Positions 1-8,299 are shown, counted from the stretch's first letter. The stretch is 64,000 nucleotides of DNA from Streptomyces sp. CC208A (GCF_030010625.1 NZ_JASCXN010000021.1:62001-126000); one strand, 5' to 3'. Numbers and translations: made by a program. The notes: a model not told the origin generated them from the sequence alone.

Positions 1-212
1 CGGGCACCCGTCTCCTTGGCATCCGCCAGCGCCTGCCGAGCCTCCGTCAACTCCGCCGTGTCCGTCGCGGCCGCGGGCACAGCCGCCGACGCCGCCGACG
101 CGGCGGTGTCCAGGACCGGCACAGCCGACAGAACCATGACGGCGGCGATGCCTGCCACCACAGAGGGTCTCCCTCTGCCGCGCACGCCGCCCATGGCTCG
201 TTTCCATCTCAT
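1..212 (-). CDS. N-terminus of a large secreted protein (cut by window edge)
   Basis: Only the first ~70 codons are inside the window; the gene runs off the left edge. Reading the minus strand from ATG 212 (or in-frame ATG 194) gives a Sec-type signal peptide: a basic start (RWKRAMGGVRGRGR), a hydrophobic core (VVAGIAAVMVLSAVPVL) and an Ala-rich exit near ASAASA. The mature start (ELTEARQALADAKETGA) resembles the opening of large streptomycete wall-associated proteins with DNRLRE, LamG or RHS domains. That resemblance is from memory and cannot be tested without the missing part. Role inferred: exported cell-surface protein. Its start lies 115 bp downstream of the end of the VCBS protein gene on the same strand. 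Confidence 0.7.
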   Translation of the reverse strand, partial: MRWKRAMGGVRGRGRPSVVAGIAAVMVLSAVPVLDTAASAASAAVPAAATDTAELTEARQALADAKETGA

Positions 213-327
213 ACTCGTCCCCACCCCAAAACAATGTCGTTCACGTCATGCCACATGTGTGAAGGGCATACCACCCGGCCACGCCCCACGGAGAAGACCC
301 ACGCGCGAGGCGGCGTCACCGCGCCGG

Positions 328-1257
328 TCACCAGTCGGCGGTACCGATCTGCTTCCGCGCGTCCAGCCCCGTCGCCTTGCCGGGGTAGAGGAACAACCGG
401 CCGCTGGAAGCCTCGACGCCCACCAGGTCATCGGCCCCGCTTCCGACGAAGGCCCCGCCGGCCAGGTCACGCATGCTGTTCCAGCCCCCGCTGCCGATCT
501 CGGCACGGGCACTGAGGCCGTTGCCGGTACCCTGGTACCACCAGAGCTTTCCGGTCGAGGTCTCCGCCGCGACGATGTCGCTCTTGCCGTCGGCACCGAG
601 ATCCATGGCGACCAGATCATGCATGCCGTTCCAGCCGCCGCTGCCGATCTCCACGCGACCACTGCCGCTCGCGATCGATCCGGCGCCGTTGCCCGGGTAG
701 AGCCAGAGTTTTCCGGTGGAGGTCTCGACTCCGGCGACGTCCGCCTTGCCGTCCCCGGTGAACTCACCGCTCACCAGGTCGCGCATGCCGTTCCAGCCGC
801 TGGTTCCCATCTCGACCCGGGTCGTCAGCCCCTTGCCCACACTCGGATACAGCCAGAGCTTCCCGGTGGCCTGCTCCACCCCCACGAGGTCCACCTTGCT
901 GTCCCCGTTGAAGTCACCACCCGCCAGATCGTGCATGCCATTCCAGCCACCCGTGCCGATCTCGACCCGGCCAGCACCCCCATACATCCACAGCTTGCCG
1001 GTGGACCGCTCGACAGCCACCACGTCATCGGCCCTGTCACCGTCGACATCGGCCACCACCACCTCGGCCATGTTCACGCTCGCCGCACTCGCCGCGACCG
1101 CCACGGTGTCAGGACTCCCGACACCGGACACGGACACTGCTCCAGACGCCACGGTGGCAGGCGCCCCCGCGTACACGGCCACCGCCGCACCACCGGCGAC
1201 GAGAGACGCCAGCAGGCCCCTCAAGCCCATCCGGCCACATCTATGTCTTCGAGCCAT
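328..1257 (-). CDS. Secreted VCBS/FG-GAP repeat protein
   Basis: About 309 residues. ATG 1257 is chosen because GGAG lies about 7 nt upstream and a signal peptide follows at once (residues ~10-35, ending near VYAGAPA). The rest is about five repeats of roughly 50 residues. Each has a W-N-G/S-M-x-D-L core, a calcium-loop-like D-x-N/D-G-D-x-x-x-D, and a T-G-K-L-W-x-Y strand, which is the VCBS/FG-GAP beta-propeller blade pattern. Such proteins are exported and often bind partners or carbohydrates; no catalytic residues are visible. The high identity between repeats suggests recent internal duplication. It may be co-expressed with the truncated secreted gene downstream. Confidence 0.85.
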   Translation of the reverse strand: MARRHRCGRMGLRGLLASLVAGGAAVAVYAGAPATVASGAVSVSGVGSPDTVAVAASAASVNMAEVVVADVDGDRADDVVAVERSTGKLWMYGGAGRVEIGTGGWNGMHDLAGGDFNGDSKVDLVGVEQATGKLWLYPSVGKGLTTRVEMGTSGWNGMRDLVSGEFTGDGKADVAGVETSTGKLWLYPGNGAGSIASGSGRVEIGSGGWNGMHDLVAMDLGADGKSDIVAAETSTGKLWWYQGTGNGLSARAEIGSGGWNSMRDLAGGAFVGSGADDLVGVEASSGRLFLYPGKATGLDARKQIGTADW

Positions 1258-1766
1258 ACCGCACTCCGTTCCCGCACTACAGAAGAGGAAATCAAGCCAA
1301 CACAAGGAGGGCTACAAACGTGCGACCCCACCACCAACCAGCAGGCCCGTCAAGGAATAGATGATCAATCAGTCAGGTCCAGGCCCGCCGAGGAGAAGCT
1401 ACTCACTTCCGAGATCTCGGGAACTTGCGCCGCAAGCTCGGTAATTCCCTTGCAGTGAGCAGGAGTTGACGAATGATGCAAGTTCCGCCGAGGCCGAGAG
1501 CCGACGAGCAAGCCGACCTCACCCCCTCACGCGCGAGGTCGGCCGGTCGAGGCGATCCGTTCCTCCTGCCCACTCCGGAAGATGCCGGATGAGGCCCTCG
1601 CGTATTGCTGCGGCCGCAGTCGGTTTCCACGATTCCGGAGCCCCCTCTACCCCTGCCCGGAATTGAACGAGCATCCCTCCGGCCCTACCAAGCGCAAGCC
1701 CAGCCCAGAGAGACGCACAAGATCCATGAATTGCTCACAAGATAAACCATGTGTCACTATGCAGGC
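1258..1766. other. Intergenic region, no convincing gene
   Basis: About 500 bp that is less GC-rich than its surroundings, with no ORF of typical codon use. It holds an inverted repeat, GGAACTTGC (1420-1428) and GCAAGTTCC (1478-1486), of unknown meaning. Its right end carries the promoter of the toxin-antitoxin pair. It may be decayed mobile DNA, but no transposase remnant can be read. Confidence 0.4.
1731..1760 (+). promoter_or_regulatory. Predicted promoter of the Phd/RelE pair (leaderless)
   Basis: TTGCTC (1731-1736), an 18-bp spacer and CACTAT (1755-1760) resemble a vegetative -35/-10. The -10 ends 6 nt before ATG 1767 and there is no Shine-Dalgarno, so transcription should begin at the start codon. 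Confidence 0.5.
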
Positions 1767-2018
1767 ATGGTTGAGATCGCCATCAGCGCAGCCCGCTCCC
1801 AGCTCGGCGACCTGGTCCGCCGCGCCGCCCACGGCCGCGAGACCATCGCCCTCACCGACCACGGTCACGTGGCCGCCCTCCTCGTCTCGCCCCAGGTGAT
1901 AGAGGATCTGGAAGACGCCCTTGCGGTGGCCGACTACCAGCTGAGGAAGGAGCGGGGCGAGCTGGGGTCGGGCATCCCGCACGAGGAGGTCGGCAGGATG
2001 CTGGGACTGCGCAAGTGA
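1767..2018 (+). CDS. Type II antitoxin, Phd/YefM family
   Basis: 83 residues. The N-terminus (VEIAISAARSQLGDLVRRAA) followed by a strand-turn (ETIALTDHGHVAALLVSP) is the Phd/YefM DNA-binding fold; the C-terminal half is the toxin-neutralising arm. ATG 1767 is preferred over ATG 1749 because the conserved domain starts there and a -10 hexamer lies 6 nt upstream. The stop overlaps the toxin start by 4 nt (GTGA), giving translational coupling. By family precedent it represses its own promoter and binds the downstream RelE-like toxin. Confidence 0.85.
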   Translation: MVEIAISAARSQLGDLVRRAAHGRETIALTDHGHVAALLVSPQVIEDLEDALAVADYQLRKERGELGSGIPHEEVGRMLGLRK

Positions 2019-2266
2019 CCTACACGATCATCTGGGAGCCACGCGCCACGAACGCGGCCGCGAGGTTCCTCAAGGAGGATCCGACCGGACTGTCTACCGT
2101 CTACGAGGCCGTGGACGCCCTGGCAACCCAGCCCCGTCCCCGTAACTCCATTCCCTACGGAACACAGGACGTCCGCCGCCTGCACGTCGGCGACTACAGG
2201 GTGCTGTACATCGTCGAGGAGGACGTGATCCGCATCCTGGTCACCCACCTCGGCCGGACCGCCTGA
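2015..2266 (+). CDS. Type II toxin, RelE/ParE family
   Basis: 83 residues with the compact RelE/ParE pattern: TIIWEPRATNAAARF at the start, a central helix, then DVRRLHVGDYRVLYIVEEDVIRILVTHLG. The R-L-x-x-G-D-Y-R-V-L-Y core is typical of RelE mRNA interferases, which cut ribosome-bound mRNA. It starts at GTG 2015 inside the antitoxin stop, the usual antitoxin-first order. A strong hairpin terminator lies 17 bp after the stop. Whether it acts on mRNA (RelE) or gyrase (ParE) cannot be decided from sequence; the Y-R-V-L motif favours RelE. Confidence 0.87.
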   Translation: MTYTIIWEPRATNAAARFLKEDPTGLSTVYEAVDALATQPRPRNSIPYGTQDVRRLHVGDYRVLYIVEEDVIRILVTHLGRTA

Positions 2267-2282
2267 CAATCACCTCGCGCAC

Positions 2283-2327
2283 GAGGGCCGTGGTTCCCCT
2301 CCGGACCGGAGGGGAACCACGGCCCTC
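2283..2327. terminator. Intrinsic hairpin terminator (21-bp perfect stem)
   Basis: A perfect 21-bp inverted repeat with a 3-nt loop (GAC) lies between the toxin gene and the convergent secreted-protein gene. It probably stops transcription in both directions. Confidence 0.9.
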
Positions 2328-2362
2328 TCTCATGCCATCGGCCGCCCGGCGGCCCGTGCCCG

Positions 2363-2761
2363 CTACGGAAGCAGCTTCTGCGTCAGCGGACCCGCGACCG
2401 GCAGGTCGGCCACGGCCCCGCCCTTCGTCACGTGGTCGGTGACCAGGTTCGTGCCGACCGGCTTGAAGTCGGCGACCTGGGTGCCGATGCCGTTGGCGAG
2501 GGGGTCGACGCCGGTGTTGGCGAGGGGGTCGAGCTGGAGGTGGGTCAGGGGGCCCACGCCGTGGGTGACGCCGGTCAGGGCGCCCGCGCCGGCCGCGGCG
2601 GCGTCGGTGCGGGTCAGGGAGTCCACCGGGAGCGGTACGGGGGCGACGGCCTGGGCGGTCGCGCCCGCGCCGAACACGGCGGCGCCGGCGGCGGTGACGC
2701 CGAGGCCGGCCTTGAGGAGGAGGCCGCGGCGAGGGGGCTTCGGCTCTGCGTGACGCGCCAT
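2363..2761 (-). CDS. Small exported protein of unknown function
   Basis: 132 residues. ATG 2761 is preceded by GGAAGGA. A twin-Arg-like basic start (KPPRRGLLLKAG) and an Ala/Gly-rich hydrophobic stretch end near AQAVA, so export is likely. The mature part is rich in Asp, Leu, Pro and Gly with repeated L-D-P-L-A-N units and no catalytic motif. It resembles other short secreted streptomycete proteins such as the one at 8368-8748. Its start lies 118 bp from the divergent uridine kinase gene. Function unknown. Confidence 0.75.
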   Translation of the reverse strand: MARHAEPKPPRRGLLLKAGLGVTAAGAAVFGAGATAQAVAPVPLPVDSLTRTDAAAAGAGALTGVTHGVGPLTHLQLDPLANTGVDPLANGIGTQVADFKPVGTNLVTDHVTKGGAVADLPVAGPLTQKLLP

Positions 2762-2879
2762 GGAGGTCCTTCCGGGGGGTGAGCGGGCGGCCACCGACAG
2801 TAGTGGAGGTGTGATGCTCGATACCAACGGCCCTCCTCGGTGGTCCCCTGGACGGGGGAATGCCTCACACTGGTGTTCC

Positions 2880-3509
2880 GTGAGTTCCCAACCGATCCCG
2901 ACCCGGGTCGTCCTGCTCGCGGGCCCCTCAGGCTCCGGCAAGTCGTCCCTCGCCGCCGCAACCGGCCTCCCGGTCCTGCGCCTCGACGACTTCTACAAGG
3001 AGGGCGACGACCCCTCGCTCCCGCTCGTCGACGGCAGCAGCGACATCGACTGGGACTCCCCGCGTTCCTGGGACGCGGACGCCGCCGTCGCCGCGATCGT
3101 CGAGCTGTGCCGTACGGGCCGGACCGACGTCCCGGTCTACGACATCTCCACCAGCTCGCGCACCGGCCGCGACCGCTTCGACGTCGGGCGGACGCCGCTC
3201 TTCGTCGCCGAGGGCATCTTCGCCGCCGAGATCGTGGCCCGCTGCCGGGAGCTCGGCGTGCTCGCCGACGCGCTCTGCCTGCGCGGCCGCCCCTCCACGA
3301 CCTTCCGCCGCCGGCTGCTGCGCGACCTGAAGGAGGGCCGCAAGTCGGTGCCGTTCCTGCTGCGCCGCGGCTGGCGCCTGATGCGCGCCGAGCGGGCCAT
3401 CGTCGCCCGCCAGACCGCCCTGGGCGCCCACGCCTGCGCCAAGCCGGAGGCCCTCGGCCGGCTCGCCGCCGCGGCGGCCGGGCGCCACCGGGCCCCGGTC
3501 GGTCACTGA
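2880..3509 (+). CDS. Uridine kinase-like P-loop NTPase
   Basis: 209 residues. A Walker A motif (GPSGSGKS, residues 15-22) is followed by LRLDDFYKEGDDP, the substrate-binding stretch of uridine/cytidine kinases, and by a D-x-D-W-D-S-P segment. Family role: ATP-dependent phosphorylation of uridine to UMP in pyrimidine salvage; streptomycetes carry several paralogues. GTG 2880 is used because the P-loop follows at the expected distance. The longer upstream ORF extension would run into the promoter of the divergent gene. A bidirectional terminator follows the gene. Confidence 0.82.
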   Translation: MSSQPIPTRVVLLAGPSGSGKSSLAAATGLPVLRLDDFYKEGDDPSLPLVDGSSDIDWDSPRSWDADAAVAAIVELCRTGRTDVPVYDISTSSRTGRDRFDVGRTPLFVAEGIFAAEIVARCRELGVLADALCLRGRPSTTFRRRLLRDLKEGRKSVPFLLRRGWRLMRAERAIVARQTALGAHACAKPEALGRLAAAAAGRHRAPVGH

Positions 3510-3521
3510 ACCCCGCGACAG

Positions 3522-3577
3522 AAAGCGCGAAGCGGGGCGTACGAGACCCCCCGGACTCGTACGACCCGCTTCGCTTT
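3522..3577. terminator. Bidirectional hairpin terminator
   Basis: A long, nearly perfect stem runs from AAAGCG at 3522 to CGCTTT at 3577 and ends in a short T-run. It lies between the uridine kinase gene and the convergent sigQ gene. Confidence 0.85.
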
Positions 3578-3664
3578 TCCCCGTTGTTCCCCCGTGTTTC
3601 CCCCCGTCGGCCCCGGGTCCCCCTCCGGGGCCTCCCCCATTGTTCCCCCGTTTTCCCCCTGCCC

Positions 3665-4390
3665 TCAGGCGACGAGTTCGCCGAAGGACTCCTCCTGGTC
3701 ACGGCCGAAGCTCAGCACCTCGTCGTCGCGCAGTCGCCGCAGCGAGCGCCAGATGCTCGACTTCACCGTGCCGACACTGATGTCCAGGATCTCCGCGATC
3801 TCCGGATCGGTACGGCCCTCGTAGTAACGCAGCACCAGCATGGTCCGCTGGAGCTCGGGCAGGCGGGCCAGGGCCTGCCACAGCACCGCGCGCAGCTCGG
3901 TGCCGCGCATCGCGTCCGTCTCGCCGACCGTCTCCGGCAGCTCCTCGGTCGGGTACTCGTTGAGCTTGCGCCGGCGCCAGGCGCTGATGTGCAGATTGGT
4001 CATCGTGCGGCGCAGGTAGCCGCCGACGGCGGCCTTGTCGCTGATCCGGTCCCAGGCGCGGTACGTGGAGAACAGCGCGCTCTGGAGCAGGTCCTCGGCC
4101 TCGAAACGGTCACCGGTCAGGTGGTAGGCGGTGGCGTACAGGGAGGCCCGGCGCTCCTGGACGTAGGCCGTGAACTCGGCCTCCGAGCAGGAGCGTCCCC
4201 CCGTGGCCTCCCCGTACGCCGCTCCCCCGTCAGCAACGGCGACCATGTACGGCGCCTTGCGCTGACGTCCGACGGTCGTCCGAACGCACCCCCGTCCGTT
4301 CGATACACCGCCGGACTTCTCGGTGCTCCGCACGACGTCGTGGAGACGTGTGACGACTGCGCCGGAGGTGGTGCCGTGCAGTGCGTTCAT
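3665..4390 (-). CDS. sigQ: ECF sigma factor SigQ (SigE-family)
   Basis: 241 residues. Region 2 is visible as FTAYVQERRASLYATAYHLT...AEDLLQSALFSTYRAW, and region 4 as LPELQRTMLVLRYYEGRTDPEIAEILDISVGTVKSS. ATG 4390 is chosen for its GGAGG at 6-nt spacing; an internal ATG about 50 codons on is possible, but the upstream start has the better ribosome site. It is divergent from afsQ1, the established sigQ/afsQ1-afsQ2 arrangement of S. coelicolor. There sigQ is a direct AfsQ1 target and affects antibiotic production and differentiation. The AfsQ1 box at 4479-4494 lies in the shared promoter region. Confidence 0.88.
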   Translation of the reverse strand: MNALHGTTSGAVVTRLHDVVRSTEKSGGVSNGRGCVRTTVGRQRKAPYMVAVADGGAAYGEATGGRSCSEAEFTAYVQERRASLYATAYHLTGDRFEAEDLLQSALFSTYRAWDRISDKAAVGGYLRRTMTNLHISAWRRRKLNEYPTEELPETVGETDAMRGTELRAVLWQALARLPELQRTMLVLRYYEGRTDPEIAEILDISVGTVKSSIWRSLRRLRDDEVLSFGRDQEESFGELVA

Positions 4391-4478
4391 CTCGCGCCTC
4401 CTGTCGGGTCGGAGTGTGTCCTTCGGTCCGTGTGCCAAGAAGCTTGCCCCCCGGACTTCATGGCGGTGTCCGCCGACT

Positions 4479-4494
4479 GTCACAGGCGTGTCAC
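4479..4494. promoter_or_regulatory. AfsQ1-binding site (GTCAC-N6-GTCAC)
   Basis: GTCAC at 4479-4483 and GTCAC at 4490-4494, six bases apart, match the published AfsQ1 direct-repeat consensus GTnAC-n6-GTnAC. The site lies in the sigQ-afsQ1 intergenic region, where AfsQ1 acts in S. coelicolor. Confidence 0.85.
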
Positions 4495-4561
4495 AGGGGT
4501 CGTCGCGGGAGCGCGCCTCCGGGCGGTCGAACTCGGACGGCGTATGAGCCAGAATGACGCC

Positions 4562-5239
4562 GTGCCTTTTCTGTTGCTGATCGAGGACGACGACGCCATC
4601 CGCACGGCCCTCGAACTCTCCCTGTCCCGGCAGGGCCACCGGGTGGCCACCGCCGCGTCGGGCGAGGACGGCCTGCAGCTGCTCAAGGAGCAGCGGCCCG
4701 ACCTGGTCGTGCTCGACGTGATGCTGCCCGGCATCGACGGGTTCGAGGTGTGCCGGCGGATCCGCCGCACCGACCAGCTTCCGATCATCCTGCTGACCGC
4801 GCGCAGCGACGACATCGACGTGGTGGTGGGCCTGGAGTCGGGCGCCGACGACTACGTGGTGAAGCCGGTGCAGGGGCGGGTGCTCGACGCCCGGATCCGG
4901 GCCGTGCTGCGGCGCGGCGAGCGGGAGTCGACGGACTCGGCGGCCTTCGGGTCGCTGGTGATCGACCGGGCCGCGATGACGGTGACGAAGAACGGCCAGG
5001 ACCTCCAGCTGACCCCGACCGAGCTGCGGCTGCTGCTCGAACTGAGCCGGCGGCCCGGACAGGCGCTGTCCCGGCAGCAGTTGCTGCGGCTCGTGTGGGA
5101 GCACGACTACCTGGGCGACTCGCGTCTGGTGGACGCGTGCGTGCAGCGGCTGCGGGCGAAGGTGGAGGACGTGCCGTCCTCGCCGACCCTGATCCGTACG
5201 GTGCGGGGCGTCGGTTACCGGCTGGACGTTCCTGCGTGA
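4562..5239 (+). CDS. afsQ1: Response regulator AfsQ1
   Basis: 225 residues, OmpR/PhoB class. The receiver domain shows the acidic pocket (IEDDD), phospho-acceptor Asp52 in VVLDVMLPG, the switch Thr in LLTARSD and the conserved Lys in VVKP. A winged-helix effector domain (LTPTELRLLLELSRRPGQ...TVRGVGYRLD) follows. The sequence matches remembered S. coelicolor AfsQ1 almost throughout. GTG 4562 gives the family N-terminus; in-frame ATG 4544 would add six residues. It controls sigQ and antibiotic genes under nitrogen-related conditions. The stop overlaps the afsQ2 start by 4 nt. Confidence 0.93.
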   Translation: MPFLLLIEDDDAIRTALELSLSRQGHRVATAASGEDGLQLLKEQRPDLVVLDVMLPGIDGFEVCRRIRRTDQLPIILLTARSDDIDVVVGLESGADDYVVKPVQGRVLDARIRAVLRRGERESTDSAAFGSLVIDRAAMTVTKNGQDLQLTPTELRLLLELSRRPGQALSRQQLLRLVWEHDYLGDSRLVDACVQRLRAKVEDVPSSPTLIRTVRGVGYRLDVPA

Positions 5240-6789
5240 CCGGGGGGAACAACAGGGGGGTGCTCGGCCGGCTGCGGCTGTCCAGTCTGCGGCTGCGGCT
5301 CGTGGTGGTGTTCGCGCTGGTGGCGCTGACGGCGGCGGTGTCGGCGTCGGGGATCGCGTACTGGCTGAACCGCGAGGCGGTGCTCAGGCGGACCCAGGAC
5401 AGCGCGCTGAACGGCTTCCGGCAGGAGATGCAGAACCGGGTGGCGACGCTGCCGCTGCGGCCGACCCAGGAGGATCTGCGGCGCACCGCCGAGGAGATGA
5501 CCGCGGGCGCCGCCGGGTACCAGGTGCTGCTGCTCGGGGAGCGGGCGGCGGGGAAGCCGATCGTGGGCGCCTCGGACCCGGACGTGTTCACGCTGAAGGA
5601 CGTGCCGGCGTCGCTGCGGGAGGCGGTGGACACCCGGCGCCCGGTGACGGACGCGAACCCGTATCCGTACCACCTGTTCTGGCAGCGGGTCGAGCGGGGC
5701 GGGACGCCGTATCTGGTCGGCGGTACGCGGATCGACGGCGGCGGGCCCGCCGGTTACATGTTCAAGTCGCTGGCGGCGGAGAAGGCGGACCTCAATTCGC
5801 TGGGGTGGTCGCTGGGGATCGCGACCGGGCTCGCGGTGATCGGTTCGGTGCTGCTCGCGCAGGTGGCGGCGACGACGGTGCTGCGGCCCGTGCGGCGGCT
5901 CGGCGAGGCGGCCCGGCAGCTCGGCGAGGGCAAGCTGGACACCCGGCTGCGGGTGACGGGCGCGGACGAACTGTCCGATCTGTCGCGGACGTTCAACAGC
6001 GCGGCGGAGAACCTGCAGAAGCAGGTGGCGGACATGAGCGCCCGGGAGGAGTCCTCCCGGCGGTTCGTCGCCGACATGTCGCACGAGCTGCGGACGCCGC
6101 TGACCGCCCTGACGGCGGTGACGGAGGTCCTGGAGGACGAGCAGGACGCCCTGGACCCGATGATCGCCCCCGCGGTGGCGCTCGTGGTGTCCGAGACGCG
6201 GCGGCTGAACGACCTGGTGGAGAACCTGATGGAGGTGACCCGCTTCGACGCGGGCACCGCCCGGCTGGTCCTGGACGACGTGGACATCGCCGACCAGATC
6301 ACCGCGTGCATCGACGCGCGGGCCTGGCTGGACGCGGTGGAGCTCGACGCGGAGCGCGGCATCGTCTGCCGGCTCGACCCGCGCCGCCTCGACGTGATCC
6401 TGGCGAACCTGATCGGGAACGCGCTGAAGCACGGTGGTTCGCCGGTGCGGGTCTCGGTCCGCACCGAGGAGGGACCGGACGGCGAGGAGCTGGTCGTCGC
6501 GGTGCGGGACCACGGGCCCGGCATCCCCGAGGAGGTGCTGCCGCACGTCTTCGACCGCTTCTACAAGGCGAGCGCGCAGCGGCCCCGGTCGGACGGCTCC
6601 GGCCTCGGCCTGTCGATCGCGATGGAGAACGCGCTCATCCACGGCGGGACGATCTCCGCCGCCAACTCGGTGGGCGAGGACGGTGCGGTGGACGGCGCGG
6701 TGTTCGTGCTGCGGCTGCCCCGGGACGCGTCGGCGGTCGCCGGCGAGCCGGGCGCCGACTCCCCGCGGGGCGAAGGGGAGGACGCGTGA
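5236..6789 (+). CDS. afsQ2: Sensor histidine kinase AfsQ2
   Basis: 517 residues. A first membrane helix (~20-43), an extracellular sensor region, a second helix (~195-215) and a HAMP linker are followed by the dimerisation/phospho-acceptor motif DMSHELRTPL with His283. The ATPase domain shows an N box (GNALKHGG), G1 (DHGPGIP), F (FDRFYK) and G2 (GSGLGLSIA). It phosphorylates AfsQ1 at the membrane; the signal is not fully known and has been linked to nitrogen sources such as glutamate. GTG 5236 overlaps the afsQ1 stop, and its own stop overlaps the next gene, so the three are translationally coupled. Confidence 0.93.
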   Translation: MTGGNNRGVLGRLRLSSLRLRLVVVFALVALTAAVSASGIAYWLNREAVLRRTQDSALNGFRQEMQNRVATLPLRPTQEDLRRTAEEMTAGAAGYQVLLLGERAAGKPIVGASDPDVFTLKDVPASLREAVDTRRPVTDANPYPYHLFWQRVERGGTPYLVGGTRIDGGGPAGYMFKSLAAEKADLNSLGWSLGIATGLAVIGSVLLAQVAATTVLRPVRRLGEAARQLGEGKLDTRLRVTGADELSDLSRTFNSAAENLQKQVADMSAREESSRRFVADMSHELRTPLTALTAVTEVLEDEQDALDPMIAPAVALVVSETRRLNDLVENLMEVTRFDAGTARLVLDDVDIADQITACIDARAWLDAVELDAERGIVCRLDPRRLDVILANLIGNALKHGGSPVRVSVRTEEGPDGEELVVAVRDHGPGIPEEVLPHVFDRFYKASAQRPRSDGSGLGLSIAMENALIHGGTISAANSVGEDGAVDGAVFVLRLPRDASAVAGEPGADSPRGEGEDA

Positions 6790-7391
6790 GGCTGCGTACG
6801 GTGGTGGTGGCGGCGCTCGTCCTGCTGACGACCGCCGGGTGCGGGATCAGGACGACGTCGGTGCCGGTGGACGCGGGCGCGGCCCCGTCGCGGGTGCCGT
6901 GCGACGTGCCGGAGGCCTCGGGGCCCGACCACGGGGTTCCGGTGCGGGCCTTCCTGGTGTGCGGGTCGCAGCTGGAGCCGGTGGACCGCAGGTCGCCGCA
7001 GCCGGAGGACAAGGCGAGCGGCGATCCGGTGCGGACGGCGTCCGCGCTGCTCGCGCAGCTGCTCGCGGACCCCTCGGAGGCGGAGCGGCAGGCCGGTTTC
7101 ACCACGGCGGTACGGGCTCCGCTGAAGGTGGCGGGCGGCCGGGCCGGTGACCCGGCGGGCACGCTGCGGCTGAGCCGGCAGCCGGAGGACCTGGCGCCGA
7201 CGGCCCTGTCGCAGCTGGTGTGCACCTTCGCGGAGAGCTCGGCGGGCGCGGGCGGGCACACGGTGCTGCTCGCGGGCCCGGGGGCGTACCCGCCGAAGCG
7301 GTACCGCTGTACGACGGAGCTGCGGGAGCGTCCCGAGTCGGCGCCGCCGACGGTTCCGGTGCCGGCCGTCTCGGTGACGCCGGCGGGCTGA
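6786..7391 (+). CDS. afsQ3: Lipoprotein AfsQ3 of the AfsQ system
   Basis: 201 residues starting at GTG 6786 within the afsQ2 stop (GTGA). The short signal peptide (LRTVVVAALVLLTTAGC) ends in a lipobox cysteine, so the mature protein should be a membrane-anchored lipoprotein. The remainder is Ala/Pro/Gly-rich with no recognised domain. Position and type match the third afsQ gene of S. coelicolor, thought to modulate the AfsQ2 sensor outside the membrane. That role is inferred from operon position rather than motifs. Confidence 0.8.
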   Translation: MRLRTVVVAALVLLTTAGCGIRTTSVPVDAGAAPSRVPCDVPEASGPDHGVPVRAFLVCGSQLEPVDRRSPQPEDKASGDPVRTASALLAQLLADPSEAERQAGFTTAVRAPLKVAGGRAGDPAGTLRLSRQPEDLAPTALSQLVCTFAESSAGAGGHTVLLAGPGAYPPKRYRCTTELRERPESAPPTVPVPAVSVTPAG

Positions 7392-7430
7392 AGCGGAACC
7401 GTTCCCCGCGCGGTCCGCGTCTTGGGGGGC

Positions 7431-8003
7431 GTGCAGCGTCAAGGTTCGGGCGGGAACGCCGCCGTGGTCGTCCGCGTGACCGGGTTCGTGCTCCTGGTCG
7501 CGCATCTGCTGCTCGTCGCCTGGGGCGGTCTGCTCCCACGCGACGTGGCCTGGGTGACCGCGCCGAACACGGTGCCGCTGGCCGGGCTGCGGGCCGATCT
7601 GGCGCTCGGCCCCGGCGAGGCGGCCCGGCTGATCGCGGAGGGGCTGCTGCTGCTCGCCCCGCTCGGGGTGCTGCTGCCGATGTGCGAGGGGCGTCTCGAC
7701 GTGTCGCGGTGGGGCTCGCTGGCCCGGACGACGGCGGCGGGGGCGCTGGTGTCGCTGGCCCTGGAGCTGCTGCAGACGGCGGTGCCGGGGCAGGTCGTGG
7801 ACGTGGACTCGGTGTTCCTGAACACGCTGGGGGTGGCGCTCGCGCACCTCCTGGTGGTGCCGGCGGCGCGGGCGCGGCTGCGGCGCCGCAGGTCGGAGCG
7901 GCAGGGCCGGGAGCAGGGCCCGCGTCAGGGTCGTTTCCTGTCCGGGAACGAGGCGGGTCAGGGTCGTACCCCGAGGATTTCCAGGGTTCCGATCGCCCGG
8001 TAG
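7431..8003 (+). CDS. VanZ-like membrane protein
   Basis: About 190 residues with four hydrophobic segments. The segment spacing and an acidic Glu in SLALELLQTAVPGQVVDVDSVFLNTLG fit the VanZ/teicoplanin-resistance-like family (E-x-x-Q-x-x-x-P-x-R/Q-x-x-D-x-x-D). GTG 7431 or GTG 7464 may be the start; the G-run just before 7431 is very close. A basic C-terminal tail (RARLRRRRSERQGREQG) faces the cytoplasm. Function in streptomycetes is undefined. Only 39 nt separate it from afsQ3, so it may be read from the same transcript. Confidence 0.7.
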   Translation: MQRQGSGGNAAVVVRVTGFVLLVAHLLLVAWGGLLPRDVAWVTAPNTVPLAGLRADLALGPGEAARLIAEGLLLLAPLGVLLPMCEGRLDVSRWGSLARTTAAGALVSLALELLQTAVPGQVVDVDSVFLNTLGVALAHLLVVPAARARLRRRRSERQGREQGPRQGRFLSGNEAGQGRTPRISRVPIAR

Positions 8004-8092
8004 ACCGACGCCGGAGGGTGGGGCGGCGGCGCACCATGGATGTCGTCGGGAGCCCGAGGGAGCGGCTTCCGGAACCGACGAAGGAGCCCACC

Positions 8093-8299
8093 ATGGCCGC
8101 ACTTGTCCGCCCCCGTGAAGGCCGGATGATCGGCGGGGTGTGCGCGGCGCTCGCCCGGCGCTTCGGCACCTCCGCCACGACGATGCGCGTGATCTTCCTG
8201 GTCTCGTGCCTGCTGCCCGGCCCGCAGTTCCTCCTCTACCTGGCGCTGTGGGTGCTGCTGCCGGGCGAGTCGCGGGCGAAGGCGAACGCGGCCTGGTAG
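8093..8299 (+). CDS. PspC-domain small membrane protein
   Basis: 68 residues, essentially a single PspC domain: VRPREGRMIGGVCAALARRFGTS, then TTMRVIFLVSCLLPG, then a helix (FLLYLALWVLLPG). ATG 8093 has AAGGAG at 6 nt; an in-frame ATG at 8036 has no ribosome site. PspC proteins belong to membrane-stress responses in enterobacteria, but the role of these short actinobacterial homologues is unclear. A two-way terminator follows directly. Confidence 0.9.
   Translation: MAALVRPREGRMIGGVCAALARRFGTSATTMRVIFLVSCLLPGPQFLLYLALWVLLPGESRAKANAAW

Noticed and set aside
16..1458. 480-residue plus-strand ORF
   Set aside because: It is antisense to the VCBS repeat protein, has repetitive composition mirroring that gene, and no ribosome site or domain.
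1403..1630. 75-residue ORF in the 1.3-1.75 kb gap
   Set aside because: No domain, no ribosome site and poor codon usage; the region is AT-richer non-coding DNA.
2840..5239. 799-residue plus-strand reading frame across uridine kinase, sigQ and afsQ1
   Set aside because: Only its last part (from 4562) is AfsQ1; the rest is an open shadow frame caused by high GC and lies antisense to sigQ.
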